Assembly (NCBI GenBank): GCA_947375185.1
Contig: CANCEU010000015.1
Location: 1 to 53,393, forward strand
DNA length: 53,393 nt
Source: Chitinophagaceae bacterium
GTDB lineage: Bacteria > Bacteroidota > Bacteroidia > Chitinophagales > Chitinophagaceae
Direction: 5' to 3'
Position 1 is the stretch's first letter. Each line of letters opens with the position of its first letter. The position numbers and the translations under genes are program-made. Of this stretch, positions 35,604 to 41,942 are shown in pieces. Under the pieces are notes generated by a model. That model was not told the DNA's origin, did not search any database, and worked only from the letters and a program-made list of their open reading frames with translations.

Positions 35604-36554
35604 ATGGATTCATATGTTGTTGGAGTAGATATAGGTGGCACTGGTACCAAATATGGCATTGTTGATAAAGATGGCAATGTATTACACTCAAGTACAATGG
35701 CTACAAACACACACGCGCAAGTACATACTTATATTGATGAGTTATATGAAAAATTGAGCGAGTTAATTGAAAAAGTAGGTGGAGTAGGTCGCATCAAAGG
35801 TATTGGCGTGGGTGCACCTAATGGAAATGTTTATACAGGCACCATTGAATACGCGCCTAACCTTCCTTGGAAGGGCGTAATCCCATTTGCGAAAATGTTA
35901 CAGGATAAATTCAAGTTGCCAGTAAAATTAACCAACGATGCCAATGCAGCAGCCGTTGGCGAAATGATGTACGGAGCAGCCAAAGGCATGAAAGATTTTA
36001 TCATGATTACTTTGGGTACAGGTGTTGGAAGCGGCATTGTTGCCAATGGTCAACTTATATATGGTCACGATGGTTTTGCTGGAGAGCTAGGTCATACTAT
36101 TATTATTCCAGATGGTAGATTACACCCAGGAACTGGAAAGAAAGGATCTTTAGAAAGTTATGCATCTGCTACGGGTGTTGCACAATCGGCAATGGAAATA
36201 TTAAGGGATACCGACAGACCAAGTTTACTAAGAAATATTCCAATTGAAAAAATAACTTCTAAAGATGTTTTTGAAGCAGCACAGCAAGATGACGAAGTTG
36301 CTAAAGAAGTGTTTGAATTTACTGGAAAAATTTTAGGTATGTCATTGGCCAACTTTGTCATGTTCTCAAGCCCAGAAGCTATTATATTATTTGGTGGACT
36401 TACAAAGGCTGGAGATTTGATATTAAAACCAACGCGTGAACATATGGAAGCAAATGTGATTGAGATTTTTGAAAATAAAGTGAAAATTTTGTTCAGTCAT
36501 TTAAAAGAATCCGATGCCGCAATTTTAGGCGCTTCTGCACTTATGTGGGAGTAA
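35604..36554 (+). CDS. ROK-family glucokinase lacking the zinc-site cysteines
   Basis: I start at the ATG 35604 (MDSYVVGVDIGGTG), 316 residues, 8 codons after an upstream TTG. The ATP loop GVDIGGTGTKYG (7-18), catalytic D112 in LTNDANAAAVGE, and GTGVGSGIV are present. The usual ROK zinc motif, GH then CxCGxxGCxE, has its histidine (H164) and E184, but the three cysteines are replaced (P175, T177, S182 in HPGTGKKGSLESYAS). The fold probably stays stable without zinc. It lies 45 bases after the sugar porter and likely phosphorylates the imported hexose. Glucose is inferred from context. Confidence 0.88.
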   Translation: MDSYVVGVDIGGTGTKYGIVDKDGNVLHSSTMATNTHAQVHTYIDELYEKLSELIEKVGGVGRIKGIGVGAPNGNVYTGTIEYAPNLPWKGVIPFAKMLQDKFKLPVKLTNDANAAAVGEMMYGAAKGMKDFIMITLGTGVGSGIVANGQLIYGHDGFAGELGHTIIIPDGRLHPGTGKKGSLESYASATGVAQSAMEILRDTDRPSLLRNIPIEKITSKDVFEAAQQDDEVAKEVFEFTGKILGMSLANFVMFSSPEAIILFGGLTKAGDLILKPTREHMEANVIEIFENKVKILFSHLKESDAAILGASALMWE

Positions 36555-36562
36555 TAGCTAAT

Positions 36563-36621
36563 AATACTATATTAAAAAAAGGCCTTAAATTAATTAAGGC
36601 CTTTTTTTTTAATATAGTATT
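36563..36621. terminator. Bidirectional terminator between the ROK kinase and lipA
   Basis: Left arm AATACTATATT, seven A, GGCCTTAA (36563-36588) and right arm TTAAGGCC, nine T, AATATAGTATT (36594-36621), with 5-nt loop. The arms match fully except for a 2-nt length difference in the A/T runs. It sits 8 nt after the kinase stop and 4 nt after the lipA stop. Confidence 0.9.
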
Positions 36622-36625
36622 TGAC

Positions 36626-37549
36626 TTACTTATTTCCTTGTTCTTCCATCCATTTGCTTCTACCCCATCCTTTTATAACATGCTTTTCACTATGATAAGA
36701 AGATCTAACCAATGGCCCGCTCTCAACATAGTCAAATCCTAATTCATAGCCTATTTGTCTAAGTTCAGCAAATTCGTCGGGATGTACAAAACGTTGAACT
36801 GGCAAATGTTTTTTAGTAGGTTGCAAGTATTGGCCTAAGGTTAAAACATCGCACCCTACATTTACTAAATCCTTCATGGTTTGTATCACTTCATGCTTTT
36901 CTTCGCCAATGCCCAACATCAATCCGGTCTTTGTTCTCCTTCCCCCTTTTTTCAAGGCTTCTAATACGCCCAAACTTCGATCATACTTTGCTTGAATACG
37001 AACACGCCTAGTATTTCGCTCAACTGTTTCCATATTATGACTCACTACTTCAGGAGCAGCTTCGATGATTCTATCTATTTGATCTTGTATCCCTCTGAAA
37101 TCTGGAATTAGTGTTTCAAGCGTAGTTTTAGGTGATAATGTTTTAATCGCTTTTATGGTATTTGCCCAAATAATAGACCCCCCGTCAGGCAATTCATCTC
37201 TATCTACACTGGTAAGTACGGCATGCTTCACTTTCATTAAAAACACTGCTTCGGCAACTCTTTGCGGCTCATCCCATTCTACCGGCTTAGGACGACCAGT
37301 TGCAACAGCACAAAACTGACAACTTCTTGTACATATATTTCCGAGAATCATAAAAGTAGCGGTGCCCTCACCCCAGCACTCTCCCATATTTGGACAATTA
37401 CCGCTTTCACAAATAGTATGTAATTTATGGTTATCTACCAATCCTCTTACATGCTTATAGCTTTCGCCAATCGGCAATTTAACACGAAGCCAATCTGGCT
37501 TTTTTAATCGTTCAGCTGGTTGTGTATTTAAGATAGGTAGTTCTTGCAT
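36626..37549 (-). CDS. lipA: Lipoyl synthase
   Basis: Radical SAM enzyme that inserts two sulfurs into protein-bound octanoyl groups of dehydrogenase E2 subunits. I start it at the ATG 37547-37549 (MQELPIL), 307 residues; the upstream frame extension uses TTG. Both clusters are visible: the auxiliary one in [12 protein letters not shown] (C47, C52, C58) and the SAM one in CTRSCQFC (C73, C77, C80). LipB is not adjacent. A perfect -7 box (37569-37576) lies 19 nt before this ATG, supporting the choice of start. Confidence 0.96.
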   Translation of the reverse strand: MQELPILNTQPAERLKKPDWLRVKLPIGESYKHVRGLVDNHKLHTICESGNCPNMGECWGEGTATFMILGNICTRSCQFCAVATGRPKPVEWDEPQRVAEAVFLMKVKHAVLTSVDRDELPDGGSIIWANTIKAIKTLSPKTTLETLIPDFRGIQDQIDRIIEAAPEVVSHNMETVERNTRRVRIQAKYDRSLGVLEALKKGGRRTKTGLMLGIGEEKHEVIQTMKDLVNVGCDVLTLGQYLQPTKKHLPVQRFVHPDEFAELRQIGYELGFDYVESGPLVRSSYHSEKHVIKGWGRSKWMEEQGNK

Positions 37550-37568
37550 AAGGGTCAATTAACTTTGG

Positions 37569-37576
37569 CAAAAATA
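37569..37576 (-). promoter_or_regulatory. -7 box of lipA
   Basis: Perfect TATTTTTG on the minus strand, 19 nt before the chosen ATG. No clear -33 match. Confidence 0.5.
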
Positions 37577-37592
37577 CAAGAGTTAAGGGGAA

Positions 37593-37600
37593 TAAATTTG
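37593..37600 (+). promoter_or_regulatory. -7 box of the OsmC-like gene
   Basis: Perfect TAAATTTG, 40 nt before the ATG; TTTG (37564-37567) lies 25 bases upstream, longer than the usual spacer. It is divergent from and interleaved with the lipA promoter. Confidence 0.4.
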
Positions 37601-37640
37601 TAATTTTACCAAAATCATAAATCCTAAAATAAAGTATACT

Positions 37641-38045
37641 ATGACAGCAACCGTAACCTATGAATCCAACTTAAGAACTACCTGTTTACATTTACAAAGT
37701 GGCTCCGCAATCGAAACAGATGCGCCTACCGACAATAAAGGGAAAGGAGAAAGATTCTCTCCTACAGATTTAATCGCAACTGGACTTGGGGCATGCATGA
37801 TTACCACAATGGGTATTAAGGCACAAACTATGGACATTGCTTTGGATGGGGCCAAAGTTGAAGTCACTAAAATAATGGTGTCAGACCCTCGAAGAATTGG
37901 AAAAATCATTGCACATGTTACTATGCCTGCATTAAACCTTGATGATAAAACAAAAGAGATACTAGAAAGAGTAGCGCGCACATGTCCTGTAGAAAGAAGC
38001 TTACACCCTGATGTTGAATTGGATATCGCTTTTAATTGGCTATAA
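37641..38045 (+). CDS. OsmC-family protein
   Basis: A 134-residue thiol-dependent peroxidase-like protein, probably reducing organic hydroperoxides. The two redox cysteines of the fold are present, C52 in LGACMITTMG and C115 in RTCPVERSLHP. An E in the region GKGERFSPTDLIATGLG (E37) helps catalysis in the family. It is closer to the YhfA/OsmC-like group than to Ohr, so the exact substrate is open. A terminator that extends into the convergent maf gene follows. Confidence 0.88.
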   Translation: MTATVTYESNLRTTCLHLQSGSAIETDAPTDNKGKGERFSPTDLIATGLGACMITTMGIKAQTMDIALDGAKVEVTKIMVSDPRRIGKIIAHVTMPALNLDDKTKEILERVARTCPVERSLHPDVELDIAFNWL

Positions 38046-38076
38046 TCGCTTTATGTAATTAATAAGTTAGTAGCAA

Positions 38077-38130
38077 GTAAAAAAATTAAAGCAGTTAGTC
38101 CATCAGGTCTAGCTGCTTTAATTTTTTTAC
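38077..38130. terminator. Bidirectional terminator of the OsmC-like gene and maf, one arm inside maf
   Basis: Perfect 18-bp arms GTAAAAAAATTAAAGCAG (38077-38094) and CTGCTTTAATTTTTTTAC (38113-38130) with an 18-nt loop. The right arm lies in the maf coding sequence, and the loop carries the maf stop codon (38095-38097). Confidence 0.85.
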
Positions 38131-38682
38131 CAATTTACTTACAGGAAGTCCCATTACATTATAAAAATCTCCTTGTATACTTTTTATTCCAATTACTCCA
38201 ATCCATTCTTGTATGGCATAAGCCCCTGCTTTATCATAAGGCTTATAATTATCTACATAATATTCAATTTGCTCTTTAGTTAATTCATGAAATTCAACCA
38301 TTGTTGTTTCCGAAAATGAAACCAACTCGTTTTTCCATAATATACTTACCCCGGTAATTACAGCATGTGATTTGCCTGCAAGTTTTGCCAAAGATATAAT
38401 CGCATCGGATCTATCTATGGGCTTTCCCAATATGGTATTTTCAATTACCACAATGGTATCTGCAGCAATAATACAAGCATCCTCAACTGCACTATCAAAT
38501 TTTATTTTATCAGCAACTGCTAATGCTTTTTGGTTTGCAATAAATAGGGGCACTTGTTCCATTGGCAAGGAATCTGGAAATGACTCATCGGTTGCTGAAA
38601 CAATAATTTTAAACGGAATTTCTGCTAGTTGTAATAAATCTTTCCTACGCGGTGAAGCAGATGCTAAAATAAAAGAAGCCAT
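38095..38682 (-). CDS. maf: Maf-family nucleotide pyrophosphatase
   Basis: Hydrolyses noncanonical or canonical nucleoside triphosphates (dTTP/UTP-type in the YhdE group). The 195-residue protein has the N-terminal ILASASPRRKDLLQ (5-18), D75 in IAADTIVV, GKPIDRSDA and the later KSHAVITGVSI and DKAGAYAIQE motifs. It is the last gene of the fdx-iscX-kdsC-ubiA-maf run, 3 bases after the ubiA stop. Its final codons form one arm of the shared terminator. Confidence 0.94.
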   Translation of the reverse strand: MASFILASASPRRKDLLQLAEIPFKIIVSATDESFPDSLPMEQVPLFIANQKALAVADKIKFDSAVEDACIIAADTIVVIENTILGKPIDRSDAIISLAKLAGKSHAVITGVSILWKNELVSFSETTMVEFHELTKEQIEYYVDNYKPYDKAGAYAIQEWIGVIGIKSIQGDFYNVMGLPVSKLVKKLKQLDLMD

Positions 38683-38685
38683 ACA

Positions 38686-39621
38686 TTATAATAAAAAGTA
38701 AAAAAACAACATGGAAAGTATACCTGCAAACATCGCTAGCTTAACATAAGTGCTCAATGAATGAAAATCACTACTCGAAAATGAACTATTCAATTTATAC
38801 AATACCCAAGTCAACGGAATGATAATAAAAACTATACAATATACAATACTATACCACCATCCAAAGGGAATTACATACAACTGAATGATTGCCAAGCAAG
38901 CAATTACAACAACCAACCAAACGCTAATGTATATCTTAGTTGGTTTTAGTCCCCAAACAATTGGCAATGTTTTACATCCAAACTTCGCATCACCTTCAAT
39001 GTCCTCCATGTCTTTTAACGCTTCTCTTACCAAGGTTAAAATAAATGCGAATACAGCATACAACATCATCAATTTAGCAAATCTGAAATTAGCAGTATCA
39101 CTTATGGATGGGTGGGTGATTTCCTGAATCGTGTACTTTGAAAAATAAACCACGGCAATAGACCATGCCGTCAATAAAGAAATTACAATATTGCCAACTA
39201 AAAAATCTTTTTTAAAATTAGTAGAGTAAAACCACAACAACAATATGGTCAATAAATTAGATAAGTGTATATGCCAATAACTTTGAAAAGGAAAAGCAAT
39301 CGTTGAAATATAAATACCTAGCACGCTAAAAAGCAAATGCCAAAATATAACCCATCGACGACTAATGAAAGCACCCACCACTACTTTCTTTGGTTTATTT
39401 ACCTGATCGATATTTATGTCAAAATAATCATTAATAATATATCCAGCCGCTGCAATAAATAAATAGGTAAGTGCTATTAAATAAAAATGAAAATCAACTT
39501 CGGAACCTGCATTAGGATATAACGGTCTATAAATACAAAAATGAAATAAAACTTCGGCCAAAAGAATGAACACCAAATTTGGCCATCTTACCAATCTTAA
39601 AAAATGAACAATTGTTTTCAA
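38686..39621 (-). CDS. UbiA-family prenyltransferase
   Basis: A 311-residue membrane enzyme with eight to nine membrane segments. The two aspartate motifs of UbiA-type prenyltransferases are seen: NDYFDINIDQVNKP (N64DYFD, approx.) and DMEDIEGDAKFGCKTLP (near 206-222). Homologues in Bacteroidota are often labelled geranylgeranylglycerol-phosphate geranylgeranyltransferase, but the acceptor in bacteria is uncertain. The start is TTG (39619-39621): no ATG lies upstream before a stop, and the protein then begins MKTIVHFLRLVRWPN, as family members do. It lies 24 bases after kdsC. Confidence 0.85.
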   Translation of the reverse strand: MKTIVHFLRLVRWPNLVFILLAEVLFHFCIYRPLYPNAGSEVDFHFYLIALTYLFIAAAGYIINDYFDINIDQVNKPKKVVVGAFISRRWVIFWHLLFSVLGIYISTIAFPFQSYWHIHLSNLLTILLLWFYSTNFKKDFLVGNIVISLLTAWSIAVVYFSKYTIQEITHPSISDTANFRFAKLMMLYAVFAFILTLVREALKDMEDIEGDAKFGCKTLPIVWGLKPTKIYISVWLVVVIACLAIIQLYVIPFGWWYSIVYCIVFIIIPLTWVLYKLNSSFSSSDFHSLSTYVKLAMFAGILSMLFFYFLL

Positions 39622-39645
39622 TCTTTGGAAATTTATGGGATTAAA

Positions 39646-40161
39646 TTATTGGGCACGAATATGATCTTCAACATCCCATTTATCGTTTAATTTCAACACT
39701 TTTTCTATAATCTCTCTTGCACATCCCTCACCTCCATTAGCCAAAGCAATATAGGTTGAAATTGATTTTATATCCACAGCTGCATCTTTAGGACAAGCAG
39801 CTACACCAACAATATTCATTGCTTCATAGTCTGGCATGTCATCACCCATGAATAACATTTCATCCATTGAAACATTATGAATAATTGAAAGTTCTTGCAA
39901 TAACGCTCTTTTATCTTTGACCCGCATGTGCACTTCAGTAATACCAAGTTTACGTAAGCGATCTTCCACTTCATTGGAATTGCCTCCTGAAATAACCCAA
40001 ACTTGAAAGCCTTTTTTAATAGCTAGTTGAAGTGCATATCCATCTTTGATATTCATTTTTCGAACCAAAATACCTTCAGGCATAACAATTACCTCACCGT
40101 TGGTCAATACACCATCTACATCAAAAACGAAACAGGTTATTTTTTTTAAGTTGGCTAACAA
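39646..40161 (-). CDS. kdsC: 3-deoxy-D-manno-octulosonate-8-phosphate phosphatase (HAD, KdsC type)
   Basis: Removes phosphate from KDO-8-phosphate for lipopolysaccharide core synthesis. The 171-residue protein is the small HAD form without cap. Motif I FDVDGVLT (D14, D16), motif II VISGG, motif III lysine in RVKDKRAL, and motif IV MGDDMPDYEAM are present, and the tail NGGEGCAREIIEKVL is typical of KdsC. It starts with TTG (40159-40161), as there is no upstream ATG before the in-frame stop. The other KDO genes are not in this window. Confidence 0.92.
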   Translation of the reverse strand: MLANLKKITCFVFDVDGVLTNGEVIVMPEGILVRKMNIKDGYALQLAIKKGFQVWVISGGNSNEVEDRLRKLGITEVHMRVKDKRALLQELSIIHNVSMDEMLFMGDDMPDYEAMNIVGVAACPKDAAVDIKSISTYIALANGGEGCAREIIEKVLKLNDKWDVEDHIRAQ

Positions 40162-40190
40162 AACTGAAGTATTAATTATTAAATGTAAGC

Positions 40191-40430
40191 CTATTTTTGG
40201 TTATCGCGCCACTCATAAACCCATGCACTTTGGATCATTTCCAAATGACCTTCATTTGATTCTTCTTTTTTTCCTTCAAAATGAGGTAGTTCAAGAACCC
40301 AGCTCAATAAATCAGTGAAACGAACTCTATATATTTTAGATTCAGTAAAATCATCGCCAAATTTTTCATATAATTTTTGTGCGATATCCTCATGATCATT
40401 CCAGTAAATAGGAGGTTCAAAATGCGACAT
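40191..40430 (-). CDS. iscX: Fe-S assembly protein IscX
   Basis: A 79-residue acidic protein matching IscX (YfhJ): YWNDHEDIAQKLYEKFG, then VRFTDLLSWVLELPHFEG, ESNEGHLEMIQSAWVYEW. IscX binds iron and the desulfurase IscS, tuning Fe-S cluster assembly. In proteobacteria it follows fdx at the end of the isc operon; here it follows the ferredoxin gene directly, with the core genes absent from this window. Confidence 0.92.
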   Translation of the reverse strand: MSHFEPPIYWNDHEDIAQKLYEKFGDDFTESKIYRVRFTDLLSWVLELPHFEGKKEESNEGHLEMIQSAWVYEWRDNQK

Positions 40431-40462
40431 ATTTTATTGTTTTTCTTTGTGGTTTCTTAATA

Positions 40463-40798
40463 TTATTCTCCTAAAAATTGTGTTTGATCTGGCAAGGTAA
40501 CTTCAATCGATCCTGCTCCTTCTTGAATCACACATTGACAACCCAATCGGGACTCAATTCTTGGACTTACGGCTCTATCTATAAAGTCTTCCTCTTTATC
40601 CGACAATGCTTCCAAAAACTCCATTCCTTTTTTTACATACAAATGACAAGTACTACAAGCACATACTGCTCCGCAATTATGATGAAGCTCAATGCCTGCA
40701 TCTAATAATACTTCCAATAAACTCTCCCCTGCTTTAACATTGTTCAATACTACAGGCGCTAACCCCTTTTGCTCAAAATTAATTTTTAAATCGTACAT
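40463..40798 (-). CDS. fdx: Adrenodoxin-type 2Fe-2S ferredoxin
   Basis: I start it at the ATG 40796-40798 (MYDLKINFEQ), 111 residues, because a perfect -7 box lies 22 nt upstream, inside the longer frame. The cluster ligands C42, C48 and C51 (NCGAVCACSTC) and C87 follow the adrenodoxin spacing. The protein likely supplies electrons for Fe-S assembly or other cytoplasmic reactions, by analogy with isc-linked Fdx. It precedes iscX by 32 bases. Confidence 0.93.
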   Translation of the reverse strand: MYDLKINFEQKGLAPVVLNNVKAGESLLEVLLDAGIELHHNCGAVCACSTCHLYVKKGMEFLEALSDKEEDFIDRAVSPRIESRLGCQCVIQEGAGSIEVTLPDQTQFLGE

Positions 40799-40820
40799 AT
40801 GTTTAACGAATGTGTTTTTG

Positions 40821-40851
40821 CAAAAATAGCTTTTAACGGCCTTGATACAAG
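40821..40851 (-). promoter_or_regulatory. Promoter of fdx-iscX-kdsC-ubiA-maf
   Basis: On the minus strand CTTG (40851-40848), 19 bases, then perfect TATTTTTG (40828-40821), ending 22 nt before the fdx ATG. Confidence 0.75.
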
Positions 40852-40904
40852 ACTTTTTGTTGTCGAAATACAAAAAAAATGACCCCAGACGATAACTACC
40901 CACT

Positions 40905-40912
40905 TATCTTTG
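40905..40912 (+). promoter_or_regulatory. -7 box of the alpha/beta hydrolase gene
   Basis: Perfect TATCTTTG, ending 17 nt before the ATG at 40930. No good -33 match. Confidence 0.5.
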
Positions 40913-40929
40913 CATCCTAATTCAAGTTT

Positions 40930-41799
40930 ATGTCCAAGCCTGGCTTTTCAGAAAGAATGTATCTTCAATATTTAAGAACTAAGTTTAGGACCATTGGGAA
41001 ACTTTCACCAGCCATGGCAGGCAAATTAGCTTTTAATTTATTTTGTACTCCCTATCCTAAATACAAAAAAACAAAAGCGCCAGCTATTTTTCATCAAGCT
41101 AAACATTTGGAGACTACCCTAAATGGAGGAATAACCATTAAAGGTTACGAATGGATCCCCGTTAAGGCAAATGGAAAAACAATATTAATTTGTCATGGAT
41201 ATGCAAGTTATTTCTACAAATTTGAGAAATACATTCAACCCCTTTTAAGGAATGGTTTTAGGGTAATTGGCTTTGATGCGCCTGCGCATGGTCAAAGTGA
41301 TGGAAAGTATATTAATATAGTAATATACAAAGAGGCCATAGAACATATTATTAATAAGTTCGGCCCAATTGATCATTTTATGGGTCATTCTCTTGGAGGA
41401 ATCACTTTGGCTATGATTGCTGAAGAAATTCAACTTCCCGAACAGCATAAATTTGTTTTGATAGCACCTGCTACAAAAACAACTACCACTTTTGCGAATT
41501 ATTTTGCAATGATGCACTTTTCGGAGCCAGTCATAAAGGCATTTTACAATGAATTAAACAAACAAACCGACAAGCCAATTAGTTATTTTGAAGCAGATCG
41601 TGCCGTTGAAAACTTTAAAGGCCCCCTGCTTTGGGTTCATGATGAAGGAGATCGAGTTTGCCCTTACTCGGATTTGAAAAAATTTCAAATAAATGCACCC
41701 AATAATATTAAATTCTTGATTACCAAAGGATTAGGGCATAATAAAGTATATAAAACACCCGAAGTTGTTGACCAAATCCTGGCATTTTTAAGCGCATAA
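40930..41799 (+). CDS. Alpha/beta hydrolase
   Basis: A 289-residue cytoplasmic alpha/beta hydrolase without signal peptide. The nucleophile elbow is GHSLGG (S154), the oxyanion region lies in ICHGYASYFYKFEKY (near 87-101), the acid is probably D238 (WVHDEGDRV) and the base H270 (GLGHNKV). Fold and motifs suggest an esterase, lipase or thioesterase, and the substrate is unknown. It begins with its own -7 box and is followed after 143 bases by topA. No clear terminator is seen. Confidence 0.85.
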   Translation: MSKPGFSERMYLQYLRTKFRTIGKLSPAMAGKLAFNLFCTPYPKYKKTKAPAIFHQAKHLETTLNGGITIKGYEWIPVKANGKTILICHGYASYFYKFEKYIQPLLRNGFRVIGFDAPAHGQSDGKYINIVIYKEAIEHIINKFGPIDHFMGHSLGGITLAMIAEEIQLPEQHKFVLIAPATKTTTTFANYFAMMHFSEPVIKAFYNELNKQTDKPISYFEADRAVENFKGPLLWVHDEGDRVCPYSDLKKFQINAPNNIKFLITKGLGHNKVYKTPEVVDQILAFLSA

Positions 41800-41834
41800 T
41801 TGCAGATGATTTTTATTTTTCAAATTGAATAGGC

Positions 41835-41930
41835 TAATATTGCACCACGAGATATAAACTAGCCAGCCATTTTGATTAAGTTAGTTTAGCTCTTAAATAG
41901 TTGATTTTCAATATAAAAAACCCGAAGGAG
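41835..41930 (+). promoter_or_regulatory. Candidate promoter and structured leader of topA with a Shine-Dalgarno
   Basis: TAATATTG (41835-41842, 7 of 8 to the -7 box) would give a leader of about 94 nt, longer than for most genes here. TAAACTA and TAGTTTA halves can pair. AAGGAG (41925-41930) lies 12 nt before the ATG at 41943, in the loop of a possible AACC/GGTT stem (41919-41935). Such a clear Shine-Dalgarno is unusual in this window. Confidence 0.4.
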
Positions 41931-41942
41931 CGGTTGACTACT

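Noticed and set aside
40799..40903. Longer start for fdx
   Set aside because: It would enclose a CTTG-N19-TATTTTTG promoter and adds unconserved sequence.
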